A stretch of DNA of 64,000 bases from JAHRAW01 sp965226545 (lineage in GTDB: Bacteria > Pseudomonadota > Gammaproteobacteria > Arenicellales > Poriferihabitantaceae), in contig OZ245364.1 of NCBI GenBank assembly GCA_965226545.1, positions 620,001-684,000 on the forward strand. Direction: 5' to 3'. The position numbers and the translations under genes are program-made. Positions 1-8,327 of this stretch are shown here, in pieces (position 1 is the first letter of the stretch; each line of letters starts with the position of its first letter). The notes beneath the pieces are model-generated. The model worked only from the letters and a program-made list of their open reading frames with translations, did not search any database and was not told where the DNA came from.

Positions 1-1134
1 GTCGGCGCGCAACACCGCGCGATCTTTGGCGTCGCCAAATCGCGTTGCGGCAAACCAAGTGGCGCCGTCTTGTTCATATAAATAACCGCTTTTGCCAAGC
101 GCATCCAACGCGCGCTCGACCGCGCCGCCATCGACCAATGCGCGTTCGGAAAACCAACGGTCGAACTGCACGCCGAATTCGGCGAGGTCGTCGCGGATGT
201 CGTCAACCATCGTGTCGCGCGCAGCCGACAGCAATTGTTGATAGGCGGTTTGTTGTGATGCGTCTTTCGATTGCTGCGTCGATGGCGGTGTCGATTTTTG
301 GTTGACGTTTTGTTTGGATTGACGCTTGGGTGCGCAGTCGTCGTTGCGTTCGGCGTTGTGTTCGGATTCGGATTGTTGTTCGATTTCACCAAGCGCAGTT
401 TTGCAACGCGCAATCATTTCGTCGATGCGCGTTTCATCATCGTCGGGCAAGTTCGCGCACAGTGCATTGCCGTCGGCGCGCCAAGCGTCACTGTGTTGTT
501 GATGCAATGCGGCGGCGATGTCGGCGATGTATGCGCCGCGATAGGCGTTATCCGGGAATGCAATCGATTCGCCGCATACCATTAAATATCTCAACCAAAC
601 GCTAAGCGCAAGGATGTCGATTTGTCGTCCGGCATCGTTGACATAATATTCGCGTTCGACGCGCCAGCCGACCGCTTGCAACACGCGCGCCAAGGCGTCG
701 CCAAACGCCGCGCCGCGTCCGTGCCCAACATGCAACGGGCCGGTCGGGTTGGCGGAGACAAATTCAATCAACACCGATTTGCCCTCGGCGGAGTCGCTGC
801 AACCGTATTGCGCGCCGCGCGTGCGGATGTCGTCGATGACCGCGCGATGCGCTTGCGTCTTGATGAAAAAATTAATAAAGCCGGGCGCGGCAACTTCGAC
901 GCGCTCGACGAGTTTCGATTCGGGCAGGGCGTCTACCAATTGCGCGGCAAGTTCGCGCGGATTGAGGCGCGCCGATTTTGCCAACGCCATCGCAAGGTTG
1001 CTGGCGAAGTCGCCGTGTTTGGAGTCGCGCGCGCGTTCGATGTGGATGCGCCGTTCGTCGCCGGGCTGCAGCACCCCGCGCCGACACAGCGTCTCGACCG
1101 CGTGGGTCAGCAATTGCGTCAAATGGGGTTTCAT
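1..1134 (-). CDS. argS: Arginyl-tRNA synthetase, N-terminal 378 residues (cut by window edge)
   Basis: Charges tRNA-Arg with arginine in the cytoplasm. Reading the minus strand from the ATG at 1134 gives a continuous frame to base 1. The class I signature HVGHGRG lies at residues 135-141, preceded by VSANPTGPL, which is diagnostic of ArgS. An additional N-terminal domain precedes it, as in the family. Residues about 251-295 (bases 250-384) form a polar stretch rich in Q, S, N and K that normal ArgS sequences lack between the catalytic core and the DDIRDDLAEFGV segment. The frame stays open through it, so the gene looks functional. The KMSKS-like loop and anticodon-binding domain lie beyond the window. 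The next gene (1212) is on the same strand. Confidence 0.95.
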   Translation of the reverse strand, partial: MKPHLTQLLTHAVETLCRRGVLQPGDERRIHIERARDSKHGDFASNLAMALAKSARLNPRELAAQLVDALPESKLVERVEVAAPGFINFFIKTQAHRAVIDDIRTRGAQYGCSDSAEGKSVLIEFVSANPTGPLHVGHGRGAAFGDALARVLQAVGWRVEREYYVNDAGRQIDILALSVWLRYLMVCGESIAFPDNAYRGAYIADIAAALHQQHSDAWRADGNALCANLPDDDETRIDEMIARCKTALGEIEQQSESEHNAERNDDCAPKRQSKQNVNQKSTPPSTQQSKDASQQTAYQQLLSAARDTMVDDIRDDLAEFGVQFDRWFSERALVDGGAVERALDALGKSGYLYEQDGATWFAATRFGDAKDRAVLRAD

Positions 1135-1211
1135 CGGCGGGAGGGAGAATTCGGCGGGCGTGCGATTCTACCTTAACGCCGCCGCGAACAAAGTGTCCGC
1201 CCAACCGCCGA

Positions 1212-3122
1212 CTATCCGCCGCGATGGCGCAAGGTGATTTGTGTGACGAAGGTGTCGGCGGCGGCGGACAAGGTTATCGTTGCCGATTCGTTTGCGCCGA
1301 TGGTGACGGGCAACGGCAATTCACCGGCGACGGTTTGTCCACCCGATTGGATTTTGACGCGCAATTTTGGCGCGCCTTCGATGAGGTAATCGCCGGGCGG
1401 CAGCGATACATTATCGAGTGTGGCTTCGCGATTGGCAGGCAGGCGCAAGGCGAGTTTACCATTATGCAAGCCGGCTTCGGTGTCGCGGCTGTTGGCAAAC
1501 CAATACGCGGGAATCTCGATGCGTTGTGCGGTGCGGCGTATGCCGATGCGTGAACTATCGAGACGCATCCAAATGAGCGAAGGAACGCGATGCGGGTCTT
1601 CGGCGATGGTATGAATCAAGCGATATTGCTTGTGGAATTCGGGCATTGCAACCAATTGCTTGCCGCTTGGAGACCAGCCATGCGCAGACCCTCGATTTCC
1701 GTGAAAAATCATCAAATCAGGTTGACGCGACAAAATATATTCGCCATTGCCGAGTTCATGTCCTATCCACCCTTTGCCAAAATTCGCCGGGCGGTTATGC
1801 GCAAGGTAGCGGTCGTTTAATCCAAACATATCCAATGCCGGCAATTTGGAGAAATATGGCACAAAACCGGCGGGGTCTATTGCCAACAACGGTTGCGTAT
1901 CGGCAAACGCGGTGCGCAATAATTTGCCAACAGGGATGCCGGTCTTTATATTGATTATTTCGGTCAACGCACGGTGATTTTCTTTATCGGCGAGTTGGCG
2001 GTCTTGATGAATATAAAACAAGCCGACGAGTGCAATCCACAGCATCGACAAAAACCAAATGCGTCGTCGGCGTGCAAGATGCAACATTGCATAACCGCCG
2101 GCGAATGCCGACAACAAAATCAACGGCGTGAAATGCCGCCGCGCCGGAAAGATGTCGCCGCCAATTATCATCACATAGACAGACCAGGCCGCCATCATCG
2201 CGCCGAGCATTAATAACATCGGGTCGAATCTCTGCGCGCGCGCAAACCAAACCGCCAACCCAAGCGTAGCCGGTATCGCAAGCGGCATAAAAAGTTTCGC
2301 GCCGTCGCGCAAATATTTCCAGCCGTCTTGCGCATGTTTATCGCTGAACGAAATTTTGGCGTAGGCGGTGTTGGGCAGCCAATCGTCGTAATACCACAAG
2401 CGAAACGCCAATTGCGCGGCGACAAAGCCAAGCGGTATTGCGAACAAAAACGCGGCGTGTTTGAGCGAAGTTAATCGCCGGCCGCCGGCGATAAACAATG
2501 CGCCGGCGGCGATGACCGCAAACATCGGCGCATCCGGGCGGGTCCAAGTTAGGCAGCCGAACAGTATGCCGGGCAAAATCAAGCGGCGTAACGTTGTCCG
2601 TTCAGGTGCATAAAGATGCGGCGCAAGGGTCACAATTGCGGCGGCGAGTAAGCCGATAAGTAATCCTTGCTCAAGTCCGCCGATTGCCCACACGGCAATT
2701 GGCCCGCTAAGCGCCAAGGCGAATGCGGCAAACGCCGCCGCCGGTGTCGCGCTCGATGCGTCGCCCGATGCACCGCCGCGCACAAAATACCAAACCACCA
2801 ATGCAATCGCCGCCGCCATCCCGGCGAAGCCGGCGGCGCGCGCGGCATCGATGAGGTCAAGCCCAAGTGCACCGAGTGCGGCGGTGATCAACACCCACAA
2901 CAAATTGGAATAGCCTTCGACGCGTTCGCCGTTGGTCCAAGTTAACCCGCGTCCTTCGATTAATCGCTCGGCATAGCGCAACGAGATTAATGCGTCATCG
3001 GCGATGAAGGGGAGGTAATGCGCGGCGTGTATTGCCAATGCGGCTATCGCGCAAACGGCGATGACGCCAAAGCGCAAGTACGCGGATGGTGCGGGGTTAC
3101 CGCGAAAATCGAGGGGGGGCAA
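1212..3122 (-). CDS. Polytopic membrane glycosyltransferase-like protein (GT-C / AftB-like)
   Basis: A 636-residue protein with a first membrane segment at about residues 17-35, then FIADDALISLRYAERLIEG and GERVEGYSNLLW. This arrangement is typical of lipid-linked-sugar GT-C glycosyltransferases resembling arabinofuranosyltransferase AftB; the acidic DD after the first helix is the expected catalytic loop. About ten hydrophobic segments follow, then a roughly 200-residue soluble C-terminal region, presumably periplasmic. The donor and acceptor sugars cannot be inferred. The frame opens with TTG at 3122 and no ATG or clear Shine-Dalgarno is nearby, so the start is uncertain. It lies about 80 bases upstream of argS on the same strand. 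Confidence 0.7.
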   Translation of the reverse strand: MPPLDFRGNPAPSAYLRFGVIAVCAIAALAIHAAHYLPFIADDALISLRYAERLIEGRGLTWTNGERVEGYSNLLWVLITAALGALGLDLIDAARAAGFAGMAAAIALVVWYFVRGGASGDASSATPAAAFAAFALALSGPIAVWAIGGLEQGLLIGLLAAAIVTLAPHLYAPERTTLRRLILPGILFGCLTWTRPDAPMFAVIAAGALFIAGGRRLTSLKHAAFLFAIPLGFVAAQLAFRLWYYDDWLPNTAYAKISFSDKHAQDGWKYLRDGAKLFMPLAIPATLGLAVWFARAQRFDPMLLMLGAMMAAWSVYVMIIGGDIFPARRHFTPLILLSAFAGGYAMLHLARRRRIWFLSMLWIALVGLFYIHQDRQLADKENHRALTEIINIKTGIPVGKLLRTAFADTQPLLAIDPAGFVPYFSKLPALDMFGLNDRYLAHNRPANFGKGWIGHELGNGEYILSRQPDLMIFHGNRGSAHGWSPSGKQLVAMPEFHKQYRLIHTIAEDPHRVPSLIWMRLDSSRIGIRRTAQRIEIPAYWFANSRDTEAGLHNGKLALRLPANREATLDNVSLPPGDYLIEGAPKLRVKIQSGGQTVAGELPLPVTIGANESATITLSAAADTFVTQITLRHRGG

Positions 3123-3528
3123 GGTGAGGAGTGATGTTGCGCGCGTTGCGCCGCAATTGACGCCGTTGGCGATTGTTGTTCATGGTCGTCGGTGGAGACA
3201 TTAAAAACAAGGCGCGGATTATGTCCTCTCGGCAGCCTTAAATCAAGCATATAAGGGCGTTGCGTGCCTGTAAAAAATGCGGATTTTTTGTTAAATGCGA
3301 TTGCGAATTATTCCCATTTGCGTTAAGGTAAGGCGTGATGTTGTCGGTTCATTGGGTGTGATTTGACGGTGTGATTGACGACATTGTCGAGTGATTGTTT
3401 TTATTTGCACTTGTCACTTTTACTTTTCACTTGTACTTTCACTTTGTACTTTTTACTTCGCACTTAACACTTTAACTTTTCGTTACCTTATTTGTTACCT
3501 TTTTTATTTTCCGTTGGAGGAATTCATT
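3123..3528. repeat. Intergenic region with degenerate cactttt/cacttg word repeats
   Basis: A 406-base gap between divergent genes. From about 3402 to 3500 the sequence is a run of degenerate ACTTTT/CACTTGT words. Around 3271-3290 AAAAAAT and ATTTTTT flank GCGG, a weak AT hairpin. A good Shine-Dalgarno (TTGGAGG, 3514-3520) for the downstream gene lies at the end. I see no convincing gene in it. Confidence 0.6.
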
Positions 3529-4635
3529 ATGTATACGTTAAGCCCCCCAAATAAGTTGCGTCGACCGCGCAACTTGCAACGCAACTTGCAATCCACCATG
3601 CAATCAAAGTGTCGCGCATTCGTGCAATCGAAGTGTCGTGCATTGTTTGCATTGTTGTTGATTGGCGCAACCGCGCAAGTGGTTGCCGATGAGGAAGTCA
3701 ATGTTTATTCCTACCGCAAGCCGCAGTTGATTGCGCCGATGTTTGCCGCGTTCACGCAACAAACCGGCATCAAGGTCAACACCGTCTACGCCAAAACCGG
3801 CATGCTCGAACGCTTGCGCAACGAAGGGCGCAACAGCCCGGCCGATGTGGTGTTTACCGTGGACATCGGTCGATTGACCGACATCAAAAACGCAAACTTA
3901 ACTCAAGCGGTGCAATCGCCTGCGATAGAACGCAATATCCCGGCGAATGTGCGCGACCCGGACGGGCATTGGTTTGGGTTGACGGCGCGCGCGCGCATCT
4001 TGGCGGTGTCGCGCACGCGCGTTGCCGACGGCGCGATTGTCGATTATGAAGACCTCGCGCAGCCGCAATGGCGCGGGCGAATCTGTACGCGTTCGGGCAA
4101 GCACGCCTATAATGTTGCGTTGACCGCGATGATGATTGTGCAACACGGCGCCGCCGATGCGGAAAATTGGTTGCGCGGCGTTAAACAAAATCTCGCGCGC
4201 AAACCGCAAGGCAATGACCGCGCGCAAGTTAAAGCGGTTGCCGAAGGGGTGTGCGATGTCGCCGTGTTGAATCATTATTATCTGCATCAAATGGCGAAAG
4301 ACGACGCGCAAAAAACTTGGCTCGATGCAATCCGAGTGGTGTTTCCCAATCAAGCCGGACGCGGCGCGCACATGAACATCAGCGGAATGGCGTTAACCCG
4401 CTACGCGCCCAATCGCGATAATGCGCTGCAGTTGATGACGTTTTTGTCCGGCGACCGCGCGCAACAAATGTATGCCGAGGTCAACGGCGAATATCCGGTC
4501 AATGAACGCATCGCAATCGGCGCGTATTTAACCGCGCTCGGCGATTTCAAACGCGACACCACCGCCTTGTCAAGCGTCGCCGCCAATCGCGCCGCCGCCG
4601 CCAAGATGGTTGACCGGGTTGGGTATAACGATTGA
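3529..4635 (+). CDS. fbpA: Fe(III) ABC transporter substrate-binding protein (FbpA/FutA family)
   Basis: Periplasmic ferric-iron binding protein feeding the permease and ATPase that follow. After a signal-type hydrophobic segment ending ATAQVVAD, the mature part starts EEVNVYSYRKPQLIAPMF, the usual opening of this family, and continues with TGIKVNTVYAKTG, PADVVFTVDIGRL and a conserved C-terminal half. ATG 3529 is chosen for the TTGGAGG eight bases upstream. An internal ATG at 3598 would give a more standard signal peptide. The N-terminus holds a repeated QSKCRA element, probably from local DNA duplication. fbpB and fbpC follow on the same strand. No Fur box was identified. Confidence 0.88.
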   Translation: MYTLSPPNKLRRPRNLQRNLQSTMQSKCRAFVQSKCRALFALLLIGATAQVVADEEVNVYSYRKPQLIAPMFAAFTQQTGIKVNTVYAKTGMLERLRNEGRNSPADVVFTVDIGRLTDIKNANLTQAVQSPAIERNIPANVRDPDGHWFGLTARARILAVSRTRVADGAIVDYEDLAQPQWRGRICTRSGKHAYNVALTAMMIVQHGAADAENWLRGVKQNLARKPQGNDRAQVKAVAEGVCDVAVLNHYYLHQMAKDDAQKTWLDAIRVVFPNQAGRGAHMNISGMALTRYAPNRDNALQLMTFLSGDRAQQMYAEVNGEYPVNERIAIGAYLTALGDFKRDTTALSSVAANRAAAAKMVDRVGYND

Positions 4636-4834
4636 TGCATTGTGTTGTGTTGTGCGTTTTACAGCGTGCAGCGTGCATTGTGCATCTTCGTTACTGTTAC
4701 CGTTGCCATTGCAAGTTTTTATTAATCGTTAATTATTAATCCACAGTTTTTAATTGACGACTTAACTTGCAATGGCAATTTTGCCGCACAACTTTTGCCG
4801 CACAAATTTTTGCCGCGCAAATTTTAATTCTCAA

Positions 4835-6595
4835 ATGTTTACCCCAGACAAATCGGCAACGATAAAGCCGAACAACCGACTTCGTATCCGCCGCTTTGTC
4901 GCCGCGCAACCGCATCGTGCGTGGCGCATTGCGGCGTTGTTGACGGCGTTGTTAACTTGTTTGCCGGTGGCGACGATTGTATATCTTGCATTATCGGCGC
5001 AGGAAAATATTTGGCCGCATCTGTTGGCGACGACCTTGCCGAAGTACATCGCCAACACCGCCCTGCTACTGCTCGGCGTCGGCGCATCGACATTGTTGAC
5101 CGGCGTGTTGACCGCGCATTTGGTCACCACCTATCAATTCCCGCTGCGCAAATCGTTGGAATGGTTGTTGCTGTTGCCGCTGGCGATGCCGGCGTATGTC
5201 ATCGCGCATTTAACCACCGATTTGTTGGAGTTTGCCGGGCCGGTGCAGCGAATGTTGCGCGCATGGTTTGGCTGGCAATTGGCGAGCGATTATTGGTTTT
5301 TCGATGTGCGCAGTTTGGGCGGGGCGGTGATGTTGATGGGGTTGGTGTTGTATCCGTATGTTTATTTGTTGGCGCGCGCATCGTTTGTCGAACAATCCGC
5401 GCATTTGGCCGATGCCAGTCGATTGCTCGGGCGCGGCCCGGTCGCCACTTTCTTTTATGTCACCCTGCCGATTGCGCGACCGGCGATTGCGGTTGGGGTT
5501 GCGTTGGCGTTGATGGAAGCGTTGAACGATTTTGGCACGGTGGATTTTTTTGCGGTGCAAACCTTAACCGCCGGCTTGTACGATGTATGGCTGAATATGG
5601 ATAACCTCGGCGGCGCCGCGCAAATCGCGGCAACGATGCTGGCGTTTGCGTTGTTGTTAATCGCGCTCGAATACATCGGCAGACGCCATCGACGGTTTTA
5701 CCAAAGCGGCGGACAATTCGCCGACAAGCCGCGCAAACAGTTGCACGGCAACGCCGCCGCGCTTGCATTTTGCGCATGCGCGTTGCCGGTGTTGTTTGGC
5801 TTTGTTGTGCCGGCAGGGTTGTTGGTTATGCATGCCGTCGCGCACTTCGACACTTCCGCCGACGCCGCGTTTCGAAGTTATGCGCTTAACAGTTTGCGCG
5901 TCTCCGGCGCGTGCGCATTGGTGTGCATACTGCTGGCGTTAATTGTCGGTTATGCGCGGCGGTTGTCGGATGGCGCGTTGATGCGCACGACTTCGCGCAT
6001 CGCATCGCTCGGCTATGCATTGCCCGGCGCGGTGTTGGCGGTTGGCGTGATTGTTCCGTTTGCGGCGTTCGATAATGCGGTCGATGCATTTGCGCGCAAT
6101 CATCTCGGCGTGTCCACCGGCTTGTTGTTAAGCGGCACAAGTTTTGCCGTGGTGTTCGCCTGCGTTGCGCGATTTTTGGCGGTGTCGGTCGGCGCGGTCG
6201 AATCGAGTTTCGGCAAAGTGTCGCAATCGATAGACATGGCAGCGCGCACGCTCGGCAACAACCCGATGCAAACCTTGCGGCGTTTTCATCTGCCGTTGAT
6301 TCGCGGCGGGGTGTTGACTGCGGCGTTGATTGTGTTTGTCGATTGCATGAAGGAATTGCCGGCGACATTAATTCTGCGTCCGTTTAATTTTGAAACCTTG
6401 GCAACGCATGTGTATTATCTCGCCGCTGATGAACAAATCGAAGCCGGCGCGTTGGCGGCGTTGTGCATTGTGTTGGCCGGGTTAATTCCGGTGATTGTAT
6501 TAAGCCGCACGATTGCCGATGCGCGCGGTGCGCCGATGCGCTACAAACAATCGCACGGCAAGCAATCGCGCGACAAGCCAACGTTGGAAAAATAA
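4835..6595 (+). CDS. fbpB: Fe(III) ABC transporter permease, two fused permease domains
   Basis: Inner-membrane permease of the ferric-iron importer, about 586 residues with roughly twelve hydrophobic helices in two homologous halves, as in FbpB/SfuB. Each half carries an EAA-type cytoplasmic loop: DASRLLGRGPVATFFYVTLP in the first and AARTLGNNPMQTLRRFHLPL in the second. The frame is open upstream to ATG 4772, but that extension encodes a repeated CRTNFCRANF tract made from a simple DNA repeat, so ATG 4835 (MFTPDKS) is preferred; neither start has a strong Shine-Dalgarno. The gene sits 200 bases after fbpA and 22 bases before fbpC. Confidence 0.9.
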   Translation: MFTPDKSATIKPNNRLRIRRFVAAQPHRAWRIAALLTALLTCLPVATIVYLALSAQENIWPHLLATTLPKYIANTALLLLGVGASTLLTGVLTAHLVTTYQFPLRKSLEWLLLLPLAMPAYVIAHLTTDLLEFAGPVQRMLRAWFGWQLASDYWFFDVRSLGGAVMLMGLVLYPYVYLLARASFVEQSAHLADASRLLGRGPVATFFYVTLPIARPAIAVGVALALMEALNDFGTVDFFAVQTLTAGLYDVWLNMDNLGGAAQIAATMLAFALLLIALEYIGRRHRRFYQSGGQFADKPRKQLHGNAAALAFCACALPVLFGFVVPAGLLVMHAVAHFDTSADAAFRSYALNSLRVSGACALVCILLALIVGYARRLSDGALMRTTSRIASLGYALPGAVLAVGVIVPFAAFDNAVDAFARNHLGVSTGLLLSGTSFAVVFACVARFLAVSVGAVESSFGKVSQSIDMAARTLGNNPMQTLRRFHLPLIRGGVLTAALIVFVDCMKELPATLILRPFNFETLATHVYYLAADEQIEAGALAALCIVLAGLIPVIVLSRTIADARGAPMRYKQSHGKQSRDKPTLEK

Positions 6596-6617
6596 ACTTT
6601 CGAAAAACAAACTCGAT

Positions 6618-7667
6618 ATGTCCGCACTTCTTCGCGTTGAGCGAATCTTCTGTCGATACGAACGCCGCTTTGCCGTCGTCGATGCATCGTTCGAAATCGA
6701 TGACGGTGCGCTGGCGTGTTTGTTGGGGCCAAGCGGCTGCGGCAAAACCACCATCCTGCGCGCGATTGCCGGTTTTCATCCGCTGGATGGCGGGGCGATT
6801 TGGTTGAACGATGTTTGCATCGCATCAAAGCGCGAACACATCGCCGCGGAGAAGCGCGGCTTGAGTATGGTGTTTCAAGACCACGCGCTGTTTCCGCATC
6901 TTAATGTCGAAAAAAATGTCGCAGCCGGATTGCGCCGTTATCCGCGCGCCGAACAAAAACGCATCGTCGGCGCAATGCTCGAACGCGTCGGCTTGGCGCA
7001 ATTGCGCGCGCGATATCCGCATGAACTTTCCGGCGGGCAACAACAACGCGTCGCCTTGGCGCGCGCCTTGGCGCCGAGCCCGCGATTGTTGTTGATGGAT
7101 GAACCGTTCTCGAATTTGGATTTTGATTTGCGCGACAAACTGCGGCGCGAAGTGCGCGATTTATTAAAATCCATCGGCGCCACTTGTTTATTGGTCACCC
7201 ACGACCAACAAGATGCCTTCGCCTTCGGCGACCGCGTCGGCGTAATGCGCGCCGGCGCGATTGAACAATGGGACACCGCCTATCAAATCTATCATCAACC
7301 GGCCAGCCGTTTCGTCGCCGACTTCATCGGCGAAGGCGTGTTGTTGGATGGAGTAGTGCGCCAAGGCGGCGCCATCGAAACTGAATTGGCGATGCTGCAC
7401 GGTGAAACCGAACCTCCCGGCGAACATCCCCCCGGCGCGCGCGTCAAAGTGCTAATCCGCCCGGACGACATCGTGCACGACGACGACAGCCAACGCACCG
7501 CGCGCATCACCAAACGCGCGTTTCGCGGCGAGAATTATTTATACACGTTGACGCTGCCAAGCGGCGCGGAGATTCTGTCGCTGGTGCCGTCGCATCACAA
7601 TCACAAAGTCGGCGAGGATTTGGGGATTGTGTTGGCGATTGATCATTTGGTGGTGTTTGCGGCTTGA
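6618..7667 (+). CDS. fbpC: Fe(III) ABC transporter ATP-binding protein
   Basis: A 349-residue ATPase driving the ferric-iron importer on the cytoplasmic face. Walker A GPSGCGKT is at residues 37-44, the Q-loop lies in VFQDHALFPHLNV, the ABC signature LSGGQQQR is near 136-143, Walker B LLLMDEP near 157-163, and the switch histidine is in LLVTHDQQDA. A C-terminal TOBE-like regulatory domain (about 245-349) fits the FbpC/PotA class. Start ATG 6618 gives a standard N-terminus; the longer open frame from 6513 overlaps fbpB and is not needed. It converges with the PD-(D/E)XK gene, with two bases between the stops. Confidence 0.92.
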   Translation: MSALLRVERIFCRYERRFAVVDASFEIDDGALACLLGPSGCGKTTILRAIAGFHPLDGGAIWLNDVCIASKREHIAAEKRGLSMVFQDHALFPHLNVEKNVAAGLRRYPRAEQKRIVGAMLERVGLAQLRARYPHELSGGQQQRVALARALAPSPRLLLMDEPFSNLDFDLRDKLRREVRDLLKSIGATCLLVTHDQQDAFAFGDRVGVMRAGAIEQWDTAYQIYHQPASRFVADFIGEGVLLDGVVRQGGAIETELAMLHGETEPPGEHPPGARVKVLIRPDDIVHDDDSQRTARITKRAFRGENYLYTLTLPSGAEILSLVPSHHNHKVGEDLGIVLAIDHLVVFAA

Positions 7668-7669
7668 GT

Positions 7670-8320
7670 TTATGCGGGCACTTGCACGCATAAATATCGA
7701 AAGCGATTCGATAACTCTTTGCTCTCCAACAACGCTTTGTTCGGCGAGTCGCGCCAATTCATTGTGTATGTGCCATGTAAAGTAATGGGGTCTTTTCGCC
7801 TCTTCATTGTTCCTTCCGACGCTTTTTCCGACCAAGCAAGGCGCCCTTCGGCAATTCGAGAGTCGTAGATTTTGAACTTTGCGTCTACAGTCGCCTGTTG
7901 CGAATTGCCCCAGTACGCTTGGTCGTTGGTGAGAAATACCGCATAACCATAATCGATTTTTTCAGATTTGACCCAACTCTCCAGCCGGGCAATGTCTTTG
8001 AAAAAATCGTATCGCCCATTGTCCAGAGCGAATTGGTTTGTTAGGTTAAATGTATCTTGGTCGATGGTTGTGCACAGTTTTTTGGTCTTGTACTTTAACT
8101 CCACGCCGATTTTCACGCCGCGAATCTTAAAAAATATGTCACAACGCTGCCGTCGTTTGGTTTGATTTATAGGCAAAGGATATTCAAGCCGCACTTCCGC
8201 ATCCTTAAAAGTTTTATGAATCTCCCAAGCCAAATGATGTTGAAAGTCACTTTCCGAATGGAACACGCTTCGACACTGCAAAGCGGTTTCTAAAATTTGT
8301 GACAAGTCAAACGTTTTCAT
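7670..8320 (-). CDS. Uncharacterised protein with PD-(D/E)XK nuclease-like motif
   Basis: A 216-residue protein I cannot assign to a named family. Residues about 55-80 contain CDIFFKIRGVKIGVELKYKT, a D then hydrophobic strand then ExK pattern typical of PD-(D/E)XK nuclease cores. The upstream region (ESDFQHHLAWEIHKTF) resembles the helical lead-in of such domains. The second half (LTNDQAYWG, RLAWSEKASEG) is rich in aromatics. ATG 8320 is preferred, starting 7 bases after the malic enzyme stop on the same strand; the longer ATG at 8344 would overlap that gene. A defence or DNA-repair role is only inference. Confidence 0.6.
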   Translation of the reverse strand: MKTFDLSQILETALQCRSVFHSESDFQHHLAWEIHKTFKDAEVRLEYPLPINQTKRRQRCDIFFKIRGVKIGVELKYKTKKLCTTIDQDTFNLTNQFALDNGRYDFFKDIARLESWVKSEKIDYGYAVFLTNDQAYWGNSQQATVDAKFKIYDSRIAEGRLAWSEKASEGTMKRRKDPITLHGTYTMNWRDSPNKALLESKELSNRFRYLCVQVPA

Positions 8321-8327
8321 TTGCGAA

